A stretch of DNA of 64,000 bases from Marinobacter manganoxydans MnI7-9 (GTDB lineage Bacteria; Pseudomonadota; Gammaproteobacteria; Pseudomonadales; Oleiphilaceae), in contig NZ_AGTR01000060.1 in the NCBI RefSeq assembly GCF_000235625.1, positions 1 through 64,000 of the forward strand, in the 5' to 3' direction. The notes below the pieces were generated by a model. That model ran no database searches, was not told the DNA's origin, and saw only the letters and a program-made list of their open reading frames with translations. Positions 8,795 through 18,787 of this stretch are shown here, piece by piece. How positions within the stretch are numbered: the first letter of the stretch is position 1; each line of letters opens with the position of its first letter. The position numbers were made by a program, and so were the translations under genes.

Positions 8795-8798
8795 ATAA
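8785..8798. promoter_or_regulatory. Second copy of the 14-bp motif, at the lrp-type start
   Basis: TAATCCGCAAATAA is identical to 8048-8061. It overlaps the first codons of the longest version of the regulator gene, compatible with autoregulation, or with the true start being the TTG at 8776. Confidence 0.45.
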
Positions 8799-9024
8799 AA
8801 TTGAAATTAGTCCGTTCTTCGCAAGAATACCATTTTTCGTTTCGTGCTGTGATCTTGCTGAATCGAGAGAATGCTATGGCCTTGGCAGTTGCGATTCTCT
8901 CCGCGGGCCAAACCATGATAAACTGTCGGCCTTTAATTTTCGGTCCCTTTGCGGGATTTTCCCGGGAACGGACTTTTAGGTTTAATTTCATTCACATACC
9001 GAACCTGTAATTTGAGGATCTTCC

Positions 9025-10329
9025 ATGCAAGTGTCTGTTGAAACGACCTCCAACATCGAGCGTCGAATGACGATTGGTGTGCCCGCCCAGGAAATCGACC
9101 AGGCGGTCCAGAAACGCCTGCAGGAAACAGCGCGTACCGTGCGCCTGAACGGTTTCCGTCCGGGTAAGGTGCCCATGAGCGTCGTCAAGCGTCGTTTCGG
9201 TGACAGCGTCCGCCAGGAAATCGTTGGCGAGGTTATGCGCGACAACTACATCAAGGCACTGCAGGAACAGGATATCAACCCGGCAGGTTGGCCGAAGTTC
9301 GAGCCAAAGACCATGGAAGAGGGCAAAGACCTTGAATTTGTCGCCATCTTCGAAGTGCTGCCGGAAATCGAGCTGGGCGATCTCAGCAAGATTTCAGTCG
9401 AGAAGCTGACTTCCGAGATTACCGACAAAGATGTCGACAACATGATCGACAACCTGCGTCGTCAGCAGGCCACCATGAAGGAAGTCAAGCGCAAGTCCAA
9501 GAACAAGGACGTGCTGACCATTGACTTCAAAGGTTTTATCGACGGTGAAGAATTCGAAGGCGGAGCCGCTGAGGGCCATCGTCTGACTCTGGGCTCCGGC
9601 CAGATGATTCCGGGCTTTGAGAAGGCCATCGTTGGTGGTAAGGCCGGCGAAGACATGGAAATCGAGGTTACCTTCCCGGAGGATTACCACAACGAAGATC
9701 TGGCGGGTAAGCCGGCCAAGTTCGAGATCAAGATTCACAAGGTTGAAGAGCCGCAGTTGCCGGAACTCGACACCGAATTCTTCAAGAAGTTCGGTATTGA
9801 TGCCGAAGACGAAGCGACTTTCCGCGAAGAAGTCAAAAAGAACATGGAGCGCGAGCTCAAGCAGGCGGTTTCCAACAAGGTCAAGAACGACGTTGTTGAC
9901 GGTCTGCTGGAAACCACTGAGCTGGATATTCCGGCTGCCCTGGTTGATCAGGAAATCGATCGTCTCCGTCAGGACGCCGTCCAGCGTTTCGGCGGCCAGA
10001 TTGATCCGCAGCAGCTGCCCAAGGAAATTTTCCAGGAGCAGGCTGAGCGCCGCGTGAAGACTGGCCTGCTGTTCCAGGAAGTGGTCAAGAAAAACGACCT
10101 GAAAGCCGACCCGGCCAAGGTAGACGAAAAGATCCAGGAGATCGCGTCTACGTATGAACAGCCAGAAGAAGTGGTTGCACACTTCAACAGCAACCCGGAG
10201 CAGAAGTCTCAGATTGAGTCTTCAGTCCTGGAAGATGCAGTTGTTGACCACGTGCTGGAGCAGGCCCAGGTCAAAGAAAAGAAAGTCAAATATGAAGAGG
10301 CCGTTCAGGCCGGTCAGCCCCAGCGCTGA
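9025..10329 (+). CDS. tig: Trigger factor (ribosome-associated chaperone / PPIase)
   Basis: A 434-aa cytoplasmic chaperone that binds at the ribosomal exit tunnel. The N-terminal ribosome-binding domain carries the signature GFRPGKVPMSVVKRRFG (about residues 43-59). The FKBP-type PPIase domain (about 150-245) has GFIDGEEFEGGAAEGHRLTL and GSGQMIPGFEKAIVG. The rest is the helical chaperone cradle. The length is normal. Start ATG 9025 has AGGA 11 bp upstream (TTTGAGGATCTTCC). It is followed by a terminator and then clpP, the standard proteobacterial order. Confidence 0.97.
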   Translation: MQVSVETTSNIERRMTIGVPAQEIDQAVQKRLQETARTVRLNGFRPGKVPMSVVKRRFGDSVRQEIVGEVMRDNYIKALQEQDINPAGWPKFEPKTMEEGKDLEFVAIFEVLPEIELGDLSKISVEKLTSEITDKDVDNMIDNLRRQQATMKEVKRKSKNKDVLTIDFKGFIDGEEFEGGAAEGHRLTLGSGQMIPGFEKAIVGGKAGEDMEIEVTFPEDYHNEDLAGKPAKFEIKIHKVEEPQLPELDTEFFKKFGIDAEDEATFREEVKKNMERELKQAVSNKVKNDVVDGLLETTELDIPAALVDQEIDRLRQDAVQRFGGQIDPQQLPKEIFQEQAERRVKTGLLFQEVVKKNDLKADPAKVDEKIQEIASTYEQPEEVVAHFNSNPEQKSQIESSVLEDAVVDHVLEQAQVKEKKVKYEEAVQAGQPQR

Positions 10330-10379
10330 TTTTGCCCGGGATCGGAGTAGAAAGCCGGTCCCGAAGGCCGACCCCTGAG

Positions 10380-10405
10380 AACAGCCGGCATGCCCGGCTG
10401 TTTTC
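10380..10405 (+). terminator. Terminator after tig
   Basis: The stem ACAGCCGG / CCGGCTGT with a 5-nt loop is followed by TTTT. It lies 50 bp after the tig stop and so separates tig from clpP, at least partly. Confidence 0.8.
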
Positions 10406-10503
10406 ATCTGGGGCCGCTGCTGGCAAAGTATGGGGTGCAACTTTATTGAAACTGCCGTGGCGCGAGTCCACGACCCATTGTCCATAAGGAGTTCAGGCGC
10501 ATC

Positions 10504-11139
10504 ATGACGCAGAAACCAATTGATGGTCCCGCAATGGTTACCAATTCCGGACTGGTACCGATTGTTATCGAGCAGACAGCTCGCGGCGAGCGGTCGTTCG
10601 ACATTTATTCCCGTCTGCTCAAGGAGCGGGTGATCTTCATGGTGGGTCCGGTTGAGGACCACATGGCGAATCTGATTGTGGCCCAGCTCCTGTTCCTCGA
10701 GTCTGAAAACCCGGACAAGGATATTCACCTCTATATCAACAGCCCCGGCGGCTCGGTAACTGCAGGTATGTCTATCTACGACACCATGCAGTTTATCAAG
10801 CCGGATGTAGCCACACTTTGTGTTGGCCAGGCGGCCAGCATGGGTGCCTTCCTTTTGGCGGGCGGTGCTGCCGGGAAGCGGGCGTGTCTGCCGAACTCCC
10901 GAGTGATGATCCACCAGCCGCTGGGTGGCTATCAGGGTCAGGCAACGGATATCGAGATTCACACCCGTGAAATCCTGAAGATTCGTCATACCCTGAATTC
11001 GATCCTGGCCCATCACACCGGTCAGGATCTGGAGACTATCGCCAAGGATACGGACCGTGACAACTTCATGGATCCGGCTCAGGCGAAAGAGTATGGGCTG
11101 ATCGATTCAATACTTGATAAGCGCGTACCGAATAAATAA
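10504..11139 (+). CDS. clpP: ATP-dependent Clp protease proteolytic subunit ClpP
   Basis: A 211-aa serine protease that forms a tetradecameric chamber fed by ClpX or ClpA. The catalytic Ser is in [14 protein letters not shown], the His in [20 protein letters not shown], and the Asp in the following [13 protein letters not shown] region. The N-terminal residues ([20 protein letters not shown]) are the usual propeptide and axial-loop region. GGAG lies just upstream of the ATG. It precedes clpX by 76 bp. Confidence 0.98.
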   Translation: MTQKPIDGPAMVTNSGLVPIVIEQTARGERSFDIYSRLLKERVIFMVGPVEDHMANLIVAQLLFLESENPDKDIHLYINSPGGSVTAGMSIYDTMQFIKPDVATLCVGQAASMGAFLLAGGAAGKRACLPNSRVMIHQPLGGYQGQATDIEIHTREILKIRHTLNSILAHHTGQDLETIAKDTDRDNFMDPAQAKEYGLIDSILDKRVPNK

Positions 11140-11165
11140 TACTGGAAGTAATCGCATCATACTTG

Positions 11166-11192
11166 GCCGGCGTATCAGGCAGTGACGCCGGC
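11166..11192. other. Hairpin between clpP and clpX
   Basis: GCCGGCGT (11166-11173) pairs perfectly with ACGCCGGC (11185-11192) around an 11-nt loop. No T run follows, so it is more likely an mRNA-stabilising or attenuating hairpin than a full terminator. Confidence 0.45.
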
Positions 11193-11215
11193 AAAACGAG
11201 ATCAGAGGTATTTCA

Positions 11216-12499
11216 ATGGCAGATGAAAGAAACGGCAGGGGCGACGATAACGGCAAGTTGCTCTACTGCTCGTTTTGTGGAAAGAGCCAGCATGAAGTCC
11301 GAAAGCTCATTGCAGGGCCCTCGGTGTTCATCTGCGACGAGTGTGTCGACCTGTGCAATGACATTATCCGGGAGGAAATCCAGGAGAATGCACAGGAAGA
11401 GCCGAGCGATCGCCTTCCTACACCGGCCGAGATCCGCAATACCCTTGATGAATACGTGATTGGTCAGGATCGGGCCAAGGTCGTCTTGTCGGTGGCGGTC
11501 TACAACCACTACAAGCGTTTGCGTTATGGCGAAGGCAAGGGTGATGTCGAGCTAGGCAAGAGTAACATTCTGCTGATTGGCCCAACCGGTAGTGGTAAAA
11601 CTCTGCTGGCCGAGACTCTGGCGCGGATGCTGAACGTGCCCTTCACGATCGCCGACGCCACCACGCTGACTGAAGCCGGCTACGTTGGTGAGGATGTCGA
11701 GAACATCATCCAGAAGCTGCTGCAGAAATGCGATTACGATGTCGACAAGGCTCAGCGGGGCATAGTCTACATTGACGAGATCGACAAGATTTCCCGCAAG
11801 TCTGACAACCCTTCCATTACCCGGGATGTTTCCGGTGAGGGTGTTCAGCAGGCACTGTTGAAGCTGATCGAGGGTACCGTTGCATCGGTCCCGCCGCAGG
11901 GAGGTCGCAAGCATCCGCAGCAGGAATTCCTGCAGGTTGATACCGGCAATATGCTGTTTATCTGCGGTGGCGCCTTTGCCGGATTGGACAAGGTAATTCG
12001 CGAGCGTACCGAGAAGAACAGCATCGGTTTCTCTGCTTCGGTTGCCAGTCAGGACGATGCCAAGAACACCGGCGACGTTATCAAGGATGTGGAGACCGAG
12101 GACCTCGTGAAGTACGGCCTGATTCCGGAGTTTGTGGGTCGTTTGCCGGTAGTGGCAACCCTAAACGAACTTGATGAAGAAGCGCTGGTGCAGATTCTGA
12201 CCGAGCCCAAGAACTCCCTGACCAAGCAGTACCAGAAGCTGTTTGATATGGAAGGGGTCGAGCTTGATTTTCGTGAAGATGCGCTTCGGGCTGTTGCCCG
12301 CAAGGCCATGGAGAGAAAGACAGGCGCCCGTGGTCTGCGTTCCATTATGGAAGCGACGCTTCTGGACACCATGTACCAGATTCCCTCTGAGCATGACGTG
12401 ACCAAAGTGGTGATCGATGAGAGCGTGATCAGCGGGGACTCCGAGCCCTTCAAGATTTACGCCAGCAGTGATCACGCCAAGGCTGTGCCCGAGGATTGA
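11216..12499 (+). CDS. clpX: ATP-dependent Clp protease ATP-binding subunit ClpX
   Basis: A 427-aa AAA+ unfoldase. The N-terminal zinc-binding domain has four Cys in [14 protein letters not shown] and [10 protein letters not shown] (about residues 16-43). Walker A is GPTGSGKT, Walker B is VYIDEIDKI, with the pore loop in GYVGEDVE and sensor II near ARGLRS. It recognises tagged substrates and delivers them to ClpP, encoded immediately upstream. A terminator follows. Confidence 0.98.
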   Translation: MADERNGRGDDNGKLLYCSFCGKSQHEVRKLIAGPSVFICDECVDLCNDIIREEIQENAQEEPSDRLPTPAEIRNTLDEYVIGQDRAKVVLSVAVYNHYKRLRYGEGKGDVELGKSNILLIGPTGSGKTLLAETLARMLNVPFTIADATTLTEAGYVGEDVENIIQKLLQKCDYDVDKAQRGIVYIDEIDKISRKSDNPSITRDVSGEGVQQALLKLIEGTVASVPPQGGRKHPQQEFLQVDTGNMLFICGGAFAGLDKVIRERTEKNSIGFSASVASQDDAKNTGDVIKDVETEDLVKYGLIPEFVGRLPVVATLNELDEEALVQILTEPKNSLTKQYQKLFDMEGVELDFREDALRAVARKAMERKTGARGLRSIMEATLLDTMYQIPSEHDVTKVVIDESVISGDSEPFKIYASSDHAKAVPED

Positions 12500-12520
12500 G
12501 TCTAGGTTAGCGGTTGAAAT

Positions 12521-12546
12521 GAAGAGGGGCGGCAACGCCCCTTTTC
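12521..12546 (+). terminator. Terminator after clpX
   Basis: GAGGGGCG-GCAA-CGCCCCTTTT: 7-bp GC stem, GCAA tetraloop, then T4, about 25 bp after the clpX stop. Confidence 0.82.
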
Positions 12547-12593
12547 GCGTTTTTGTATCGCGATATTCCTGCCCTGTTTCGTTTGGTAAAAAG

Positions 12594-12620
12594 ATTGCAA
12601 TTTTTGCGGGCGCCCCAATG
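12594..12620 (+). promoter_or_regulatory. Candidate sigma32 (heat-shock) promoter of lon
   Basis: ATTGCAA (12594-12600), 12-bp spacer, CCCCAATG (12613-12620) compares with the sigma32 consensus CTTGAAA / CCCCATNT. It lies about 40 bp upstream of the lon start, and lon is a classic heat-shock gene. Confidence 0.5.
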
Positions 12621-12661
12621 AAGGGTGATATGCTGAAAGAAATACCGTCAGAGGATTCCCA

Positions 12662-15079
12662 ATGACCCGTATACCCGAAGATGCCGTGCAAGAGTACCCG
12701 CTGCTTCCGCTGCGTGACGTAGTGGTGTTTCCGCACATGGTGGTCCCACTGTTTGTGGGCCGAGAAAAATCCATTCAGGCTCTCGAAGCCGCGATGGAAG
12801 GAAGCAAGGAAATCCTCCTGGTAGCCCAGAAAGACGCCTCTACTGATGAGCCGGGTCCGAAGGATGTGTTCGAGATGGGCACGCTGGCAACGGTTCTGCA
12901 GATGCTTCGCCTGCCCGATGGCACCGTCAAGGTGTTGGTAGAGGGCAACGCCCGAGCCACCATCAGCGATATCTCCGAGGGTGAGTACCTGTCCGGTGGC
13001 GCTGTCCTGATGGATGAAGAAGGGCTGCCCGAGCGCGAGCAGGAGGTCCTGATAAAGACCCTGATGGACGAGTTCGAGAAGTACGTGAAACTCTCCAAAA
13101 AGGTCCCTTCCGAGGTCTCCAATGCTCTCACCGGTATTGAGGAGCTTGAACGCCTGGCCGACACCATGGCTGCTCACCTGGAAATGCGTATTCCGGAAAA
13201 GCAGGAACTGCTGGAAGCGCTGGATATCCGCAAGCGGGTGGACTTGCTGCTCGGTAAGCTGGATGGCGAAATCGACCTGATCGAGGTTGAGAAGCGCATC
13301 CGTGGCCGCGTGAAAAAGCAGATGGAGCGCAGCCAGCGCGAGTACTACCTGAACGAACAGATGAAGGCTATCCAGAAAGAGATGGGTAACCTGGGCGAAG
13401 GCAACAACGACTTCGAAGAGCTTGAGCAGAAGCTGGAAGAAGCCGGATTGCCGGAAGAGGCCCGCAAAAAGACTGAAACGGAGCTGAACAAGCTCAAGAT
13501 GATGTCTCCGATGTCTGCGGAAGCGACCGTCGTCCGTGGTTATATTGACTGGATGCTGGCGATTCCCTGGAAGAAGCGCAGCCGTGTCCGTCACGACATC
13601 GAAAAAGCCCGTGAAATTCTCGATCGGGACCACTATGGCCTCGATGAAGTCAAAAAGCGTATTCTCGAATACCTTGCGGTTCAGAGCCGTGTGAAGAAGG
13701 TCAAGGGTCCTGTGCTCTGCCTGGTTGGTCCTCCCGGTGTGGGCAAGACTTCGCTCGGTCAGTCCATTGCCCGTGCGACCAACCGGAAGTACACCCGGAT
13801 GGCCCTGGGCGGCGTGCGTGATGAAGCTGAAATCCGCGGCCACCGGAAGACCTACATTGGTGCGTTGCCCGGCAAGCTTCTTCAGAAGCTGTCCAAGGTG
13901 GGCGTGAAGAATCCGCTGTTCCTGTTCGATGAAATTGACAAGATGGGCATGGATCATCGTGGTGATCCGGCCTCAGCGCTGCTGGAGGTCCTCGACCCGG
14001 AACAGAATCACACCTTCAACGATCACTACCTCGAAGTGGATTACGATCTCTCCGATGTGATGTTCGTGTGTACCTCCAACTCCATGGACATTCCTCCCGC
14101 CCTGCTGGACCGGATGGAAATCATCCGTATCCCGGGTTACACGGAGGACGAGAAGGTCAATATTGCGCTGCGTTATCTGTTGCCGAAGCAGATCAAGGCC
14201 AACGGCCTGCGCAAGGATGAGCTCAAGTTGCCAGAGGACACCCTTCGCGACCTGATCCGCTACTACACCCGTGAAGCCGGTGTACGTGGCCTGGAGCGCG
14301 AGATTGCCAAGATCTGCCGCAAGGTGGTGCGTGACCATGTGGAGAGCGGAGAGAAGGTCTCTGTCACTCTCACGCAGGACATGCTCGAAGATTACTCGGG
14401 GGTCAAAAAATTCAAGTACGGCCTCGCCGAGGAAAAGAACGAGATTGGTCAGGTGACCGGTCTGGCTTGGACCCAGGTGGGTGGCGAACTGCTGCATATT
14501 GAGTGCGCCCTCACGCCTGGCAAGGGCCGGGTCGTGAAGACGGGTTCCCTGGGTGATGTCATGCAGGAGTCCATCCAGACGGCATTGACGGTGGTACGTA
14601 GCCGGGCACCCGGTCTTGGAATTGCCGATGATTTCCACGAGAAGCACGATCTGCACGTGCATGTACCGGAGGGTGCGACACCGAAAGATGGTCCCAGTGC
14701 CGGTATCGGTATGTGCACAGCGCTGGTTTCTTCTCTGACCAAGATTCCGGTTCGCGCCGACGTTGCAATGACCGGTGAAATCACTCTGCGTGGACGTGTT
14801 CTTGCCATCGGTGGGTTGAAAGAAAAGCTTCTGGCAGCGCATCGGGGTGGCATCAAGACGGTGATCATTCCGGATGAGAATGTCAGGGATCTCAAGGAGA
14901 TACCTGAAAACATCAAGGAGTCGCTGGAGATTCGTCCTGTGAAGTGGATCGACGAAGTGCTGGATATTGCACTGGCCTATCCACCCGAGCCCAGGGCTGA
15001 AGATTCATCTCCGGAAACGGGTTCTGGCAAGCCGCGTGACGAAGAAGGCGACGCGTCAGAGCGCATAAATACACATTAA
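12662..15079 (+). CDS. lon: ATP-dependent Lon protease (LonA)
   Basis: An 805-aa homo-hexameric AAA+ Ser-Lys protease. The N-terminal LON substrate-binding domain opens [23 protein letters not shown]+ Walker A is GPPGVGKTS and Walker B is [11 protein letters not shown]. The C-terminal protease domain has the catalytic Ser in [10 protein letters not shown] and the Lys in [13 protein letters not shown]. The last 30 residues ([20 protein letters not shown] and on) are a polar, probably disordered tail. It degrades misfolded and regulatory proteins. Its own promoter and the terminator before it suggest a separate unit from clpPX. Confidence 0.98.
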   Translation: MTRIPEDAVQEYPLLPLRDVVVFPHMVVPLFVGREKSIQALEAAMEGSKEILLVAQKDASTDEPGPKDVFEMGTLATVLQMLRLPDGTVKVLVEGNARATISDISEGEYLSGGAVLMDEEGLPEREQEVLIKTLMDEFEKYVKLSKKVPSEVSNALTGIEELERLADTMAAHLEMRIPEKQELLEALDIRKRVDLLLGKLDGEIDLIEVEKRIRGRVKKQMERSQREYYLNEQMKAIQKEMGNLGEGNNDFEELEQKLEEAGLPEEARKKTETELNKLKMMSPMSAEATVVRGYIDWMLAIPWKKRSRVRHDIEKAREILDRDHYGLDEVKKRILEYLAVQSRVKKVKGPVLCLVGPPGVGKTSLGQSIARATNRKYTRMALGGVRDEAEIRGHRKTYIGALPGKLLQKLSKVGVKNPLFLFDEIDKMGMDHRGDPASALLEVLDPEQNHTFNDHYLEVDYDLSDVMFVCTSNSMDIPPALLDRMEIIRIPGYTEDEKVNIALRYLLPKQIKANGLRKDELKLPEDTLRDLIRYYTREAGVRGLEREIAKICRKVVRDHVESGEKVSVTLTQDMLEDYSGVKKFKYGLAEEKNEIGQVTGLAWTQVGGELLHIECALTPGKGRVVKTGSLGDVMQESIQTALTVVRSRAPGLGIADDFHEKHDLHVHVPEGATPKDGPSAGIGMCTALVSSLTKIPVRADVAMTGEITLRGRVLAIGGLKEKLLAAHRGGIKTVIIPDENVRDLKEIPENIKESLEIRPVKWIDEVLDIALAYPPEPRAEDSSPETGSGKPRDEEGDASERINTH

Positions 15080-15094
15080 AGCCTTGATGAGTTG

Positions 15095-15124
15095 TTGACA
15101 TGCCTGAGAGCCCATTGGTATAAC
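15095..15124 (+). promoter_or_regulatory. Sigma70 promoter of hupB
   Basis: TTGACA (perfect -35, 15095-15100), 18-bp spacer, TATAAC (15119-15124). The predicted start near 15131 gives a leader of about 185 nt before the GTG of hupB. The -10 box is part of the left arm of an imperfect inverted repeat (AGCCCATTGGTAT with ATACCAAGGGCT, about 15109-15156). Confidence 0.75.
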
Positions 15125-15317
15125 TGTTTCGCCGTGAAGCAGCCAATACCAAGGGCTCCCGCGCAGTCAGTCCCTATTCCGAATGCCGGTATAAAGCCGA
15201 AAGGAATAAGAAAAGTGAAGAATGGAATTCTCCGACCGCTTATGCGATAGTCGAGAACGTCCGAGAAAAAACAAACCAACCTATAACATCTTCAACCTGA
15301 AATCGAAGGGGTTTAGT

Positions 15318-15590
15318 GTGAACAAGTCCGAACTTATCGATGCAATTGCAGAGTCCGCAGATATCTCCAAAGCCGCCGCTGGCCGTGCTCTGGACGCAAT
15401 GACCAACTCAATCACCGGTGCCCTGAAAAAAGGCGATCAGGTAACTCTGATCGGTTTTGGTACCTTCTCCGTAAAAGAGCGTGCTGCTCGTACCGGTCGT
15501 AACCCGCAGACTGGTGCCGAGATCAAGATTCCGGCCTCCAAAGTGCCTGGGTTCAAAGCAGGCAAGGCCCTGAAAGACGCCGTTAAGTAA
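15318..15590 (+). CDS. hupB: DNA-binding protein HU-beta
   Basis: A 90-aa nucleoid protein. It starts at GTG 15318 ([20 protein letters not shown]), preceded by GAAGGGG; the frame is open further upstream but HU proteins begin exactly here. It contains the signature [20 protein letters not shown] and ends KALKDAVK. It binds and bends DNA as a dimer. The position between lon and ppiD is the same as in Pseudomonas and E. coli. Confidence 0.97.
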   Translation: MNKSELIDAIAESADISKAAAGRALDAMTNSITGALKKGDQVTLIGFGTFSVKERAARTGRNPQTGAEIKIPASKVPGFKAGKALKDAVK

Positions 15591-15603
15591 CGGTTCTTTC
15601 TCC

Positions 15604-15672
15604 GGTGGCTTCTGTCGCAGGAAGCCACCCAAGAAGAATTCAAGGCGCATTCCACACCGGGTGCGCCTTTTT
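15604..15672 (+). terminator. Two hairpins after hupB, the second a rho-independent terminator
   Basis: The first hairpin is GGTGGCTTC / GAAGCCACC (15604-15629) without a T run. The second is AAGGCGCA / TGCGCCTT (15642-15669) followed by TTT. Together they end the highly expressed hupB transcript. Confidence 0.75.
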
Positions 15673-15746
15673 ACGTTAGGTCCGCCCTTCGCCGCGCGCT
15701 GAAACGAATAAAACTGCACTACCTTGAACAGGGATCCGGGAGAAAC

Positions 15747-17591
15747 ATGCTTCAAGATATTCGGAACAATGCCCAGGGCACGATCGCCAAGGTCATCATT
15801 GGTCTTCTTATTGTGTCGCTATCCATCTGGGGGATGGACGCCATTGTCGGCGGCTTCTCCGGCGAGCCTGAGGTGGCAACCGTCAACGGCGAGGATATTA
15901 CCGAGCGGGAGTTTCTCCGCGTGGTCCAGATGGAGAGCCAGCGCCGGCTATCCAGAATGGAAAACCCGGATCCCTCGATGCTTGACGAAGACCAGATTCG
16001 CACAGACGTTCTGGATTCCCTGATCCAGGAGCAGGTCCTGATCCAGGATGCCAACGCTCAGGGACTGGAGCTCAATGATGCTGATATCGATGCGTTGATT
16101 ACCCAGATGCCGCAGTTCCAGGTGGATGGCCAGTTCAATCGCGACCGCTTTGTGGCCACAGTCCGTAATATGGGCATGGGCGTGGGCGAGTTTCGGGAAG
16201 CCATGCGCAAGCAATATGTGGTGAACCAGATCCGTGCGGGTATCGTTCAGAGTGGCCTGGTGGCGGATGAGAATGCCGAGCAGCTGCTCCAGATTCAGAA
16301 CCAGACACGCAGTTTCCGGGTACTGGATATTCCTGCCAGCTCAGTGGCGGACGCGGTATCGGTTTCTGATGCTGACGTTGAAGCCTTTTATGAAGAAAAC
16401 TCGGGTGCGTTTCAGCAGCCGGAGCGTGTAGACGCTGCCTACATCACGCTTTCGCTGGGTGCCCTTGCTGAGAGCATTGAAGTTGACGATGCGGAGCTTC
16501 AGGCCTATTACGAGCAGCAGGCTGCCGATCTGGCCAGTGAGGAGCGTCGGGCGTCCCACATCCTGATCGAAGAGGGCAGTGACGCAGACGAAACCATGGC
16601 AACGATCCAGGAGCGCCTGGCGGCCGGGGAGTCATTTGCTGACCTGGCGCGGGAGTATTCCATTGATACCGTTTCGGCCGAAGACGGCGGCGACCTGGGC
16701 TATGCCGGTCGTGGCATTTACGCCGAGCCCTTCGAGGAAGCCCTGTTTGCCCTTGAGGAAGGCGAAGTTTCCGAGCCGGTTCGGACATCGTTCGGGGTTC
16801 ATCTTATTCGCCTCGAGGATGTCAGGGAGTCCGAGGTGCCGTCTCTGGATGAAATGGAAGACCAGCTCCGTCGTGAGCTGGCCCGTGAAAAGGCTCGTGA
16901 GCAGTTTGCTGAAGTCCGGGCAGAGCTTGCCGACTCCGCGTATGCCGCCGATGATCTGGCCGGCCCTGCCGAAGAGCTCGGGCTTGAGGTGCGGGAGGCC
17001 AACGGCGTTACCCGTGACGGTGGTCAGGCGCCGTTTGACCACGCCGGTCTGGTACGACAGTTGTTTTCCGAAGATGTCCTCGACGCGGGTTACAACACCG
17101 AGTTGATCGATGTGGGTGACAACGTGTCTGTCGTTGCCCGGGTGAATAAGTATCATGAAGCCGAGCAGCTGCCCCTGGATCAGGTTCGCGATCAGATCCG
17201 GACGACGCTGGAGCAGCGCAAGACGCGGGAAGCTCTTTCTGAAAGGGCTGACGCGATTATCGCTGACCTTGAGTCAGGTGAGAGCCCCGAGGGTATTGGT
17301 GAGTGGTCCAGCTATGAAGGGCTGGCACGGAACGCCTCCGAGGCAGGTCCCGCCATTCTCCAGCAGGTGTTTTCTTTGCCGCGCCCGGCGGATGGCGCCC
17401 GGTTTGGCAAGGCTGTGATGGCCAATTCTGCCGCGGTGATCGCGCTGGACGAGGTCACGGACGGGCAGGTCTCGGAAGATGGCACCGAACTGAACCAGCT
17501 TCGGGAATTCCTGGCATCTCTCGAAGGCCAGAGGGAATACGCTGCGTACCAGCAGTTCCTTCGAAACCGGGCGGAGGTCGAGAGACCCTGA
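15747..17591 (+). CDS. ppiD: Periplasmic folding chaperone PpiD (SurA-N / parvulin-like)
   Basis: A 614-aa protein anchored in the inner membrane by one N-terminal segment (AKVIIGLLIVSLSIWGMDAI), facing the periplasm. A SurA-like chaperone region (EVATVNGEDITEREFLRVVQ onward, through about residue 230) is followed by a parvulin domain with ASHILIEEG, GESFADLAREYSIDT, GGDLGYAGRG and FGVHLIRLEDV (about 265-360), then a C-terminal SurA-like part. It helps newly exported outer-membrane and periplasmic proteins leave the Sec translocon. Gene order after hupB is conserved. Confidence 0.95.
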   Translation: MLQDIRNNAQGTIAKVIIGLLIVSLSIWGMDAIVGGFSGEPEVATVNGEDITEREFLRVVQMESQRRLSRMENPDPSMLDEDQIRTDVLDSLIQEQVLIQDANAQGLELNDADIDALITQMPQFQVDGQFNRDRFVATVRNMGMGVGEFREAMRKQYVVNQIRAGIVQSGLVADENAEQLLQIQNQTRSFRVLDIPASSVADAVSVSDADVEAFYEENSGAFQQPERVDAAYITLSLGALAESIEVDDAELQAYYEQQAADLASEERRASHILIEEGSDADETMATIQERLAAGESFADLAREYSIDTVSAEDGGDLGYAGRGIYAEPFEEALFALEEGEVSEPVRTSFGVHLIRLEDVRESEVPSLDEMEDQLRRELAREKAREQFAEVRAELADSAYAADDLAGPAEELGLEVREANGVTRDGGQAPFDHAGLVRQLFSEDVLDAGYNTELIDVGDNVSVVARVNKYHEAEQLPLDQVRDQIRTTLEQRKTREALSERADAIIADLESGESPEGIGEWSSYEGLARNASEAGPAILQQVFSLPRPADGARFGKAVMANSAAVIALDEVTDGQVSEDGTELNQLREFLASLEGQREYAAYQQFLRNRAEVERP

Positions 17592-17609
17592 TATCCGCCT
17601 CATGAAAAA

Positions 17610-17667
17610 GGCGCCGAATGGCGCCCCGCGATCAACGAAAAGCCCGGTGCGAATGCCCGGGCTTTCT
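17610..17667. terminator. Hairpins between convergent ppiD and hexR
   Basis: GGCGCC-GAAT-GGCGCC (17610-17625) and AAAAGCCCGG / CCGGGCTTT with a short T tract (17638-17665) lie between the two stop codons. The second can act in both directions, having A on its left and T on its right. Confidence 0.7.
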
Positions 17668-17703
17668 TGTATCTGCTGACCTCTTCTATTGTGGCACTGA
17701 GGC

Positions 17704-18576
17704 TCAGGTCGGTGGGAAGCGGGTGGGCTTGAGGCTTTCCTTGATCTTCTTGAGGTGCCCGAGGAAATCCGCGCCGCGTTTGAGGGTTACGCCGGTTGCA
17801 AGAATGTCGATAACGCTCAGATGAATGATCCGAGAGGACATTGGCATATAGACCTCAGTGTCCTCCGGCGCGGTGACGCCCAGCACCACCGTGCAGCTTT
17901 CCGCCAGGGGGGAATCGGGGTTGGTGATACCGATCACCGTAGCACCGTTGGCCCGCGCAAGTTGTGCGATATCCACGGTTTCCCGGGTGCGGCCCGTGTA
18001 GGAAATGAGCACGATAACATCGCCCACGTTTGCTCCGGCCGCCACCATGCGCTGCATCAGGGCGTCGTCGTAGGACATGACCGGGATATTGAAGCGGAAA
18101 AACTTGTGCTGGGCATCCATAGCCACAGCAGCAGATCCGCCCATGCCAAAGAAATTGATCTGTTTGGCCTGGATCAGGTAATCAATGGCCGTTGCCAGGG
18201 CTTTCGGGTCGAGCGCTTGCCGAGCCTTGTCCAGGCTGGCAATGGTACTGAGCATGATCTTGTCTGCGAATTCGGCAACGGTGTCGTCGGGCTCCACGTT
18301 CTGGCCGATATAGGGGGTGCCGGTAGCGATACTCTGGGCGAGGCGAATCTTGAAATCCGGGAAACCTGTTGCCGAGAAACCCCGGCAGAAACGGTTAACG
18401 GTGGGTTCGCTGACGTCGGCGGCTCTCGCCAGGGCAGCTATGCTGTAACGGGTGGCCGCGCTTGGGTCACGGAGAATGGCCTCGGCCACTTTCCGCTCGG
18501 ATTTGTTAAGGGTCTCCAGCCTGGACTGGATGTCCTCAAGCAGATTGTCGTCACGGTGCGCCTGGTTCGCGGCCAT
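17704..18576 (-). CDS. hexR: HexR, RpiR-family repressor of central carbon metabolism
   Basis: A 290-aa regulator. The N-terminal HTH_6 domain has [14 protein letters not shown]-like spacing in [15 protein letters not shown] and the recognition helix [19 protein letters not shown]. The C-terminal SIS sugar-phosphate domain has [20 protein letters not shown] and [18 protein letters not shown]; the ligand in this family is KDPG. The ATG at 18576 is preferred (GGGAG eight bases upstream) over the ATG at 18597. It is divergent from zwf, and HexR-like sites lie between the two genes and also upstream of gap/edd, matching its known role over zwf, edd and gap. Confidence 0.95.
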   Translation of the reverse strand: MAANQAHRDDNLLEDIQSRLETLNKSERKVAEAILRDPSAATRYSIAALARAADVSEPTVNRFCRGFSATGFPDFKIRLAQSIATGTPYIGQNVEPDDTVAEFADKIMLSTIASLDKARQALDPKALATAIDYLIQAKQINFFGMGGSAAVAMDAQHKFFRFNIPVMSYDDALMQRMVAAGANVGDVIVLISYTGRTRETVDIAQLARANGATVIGITNPDSPLAESCTVVLGVTAPEDTEVYMPMSSRIIHLSVIDILATGVTLKRGADFLGHLKKIKESLKPTRFPPT

Positions 18577-18652
18577 CAATGGTACTCCCTGAATCATGGG
18601 CGGTCGTTGTCTTGAAAACGCGGTGATTATACCGCTTTTTTACCGGTTTTGG

Positions 18653-18668
18653 GGTAGTAAAAGTATCA
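18653..18668. promoter_or_regulatory. HexR operator candidate 1 (hexR/zwf)
   Basis: GGTAGTAAAAGTATCA resembles the site at 24642-24657 (11 of 16 identical). It is placed to control hexR itself. Confidence 0.5.
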
Positions 18669-18716
18669 CGAAACGCAGTTTTTTCTTGGAAAAACGATTT
18701 TTGGATGTCATTATTT

Positions 18717-18732
18717 GGTTAAAATTACTACA
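18717..18732. promoter_or_regulatory. HexR operator candidate 2 (zwf)
   Basis: GGTTAAAATTACTACA; read on the minus strand TGTAGTAATTTTAACC, close to the gap/edd site TGTAGTAAATATAACA and to the published gammaproteobacterial HexR motif TGTAAT-N-ATTACA. It lies about 55 bp upstream of the zwf start. Confidence 0.65.
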
Positions 18733-18787
18733 TTGAGTTCTGTCGTCGAGTTTTTGCGACGGACTGCTCACCAGAGAGAAGGAACCA

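Noticed and set aside
2278-8900. tRNA-Leu as an integration site for an island carrying the TRAP/GGT genes
   Set aside because: No integrase gene is present, and no copy of the tRNA 3' end was found near the far boundary (8795-9024). Base composition looks like the neighbours, so simple lineage-specific gene content is more likely.
10445-10481. Sigma32 promoter for clpP (ATTGAAA ... CCCATTGT)
   Set aside because: The spacer is 22 bp, well outside the 12-16 bp expected for heat-shock promoters.
12161-13957. A 598-codon open frame antisense to clpX and lon
   Set aside because: It is the mirror of two highly conserved genes in GC-rich codon phase, has no ribosome-binding site, and its translation lacks any recognisable domain.
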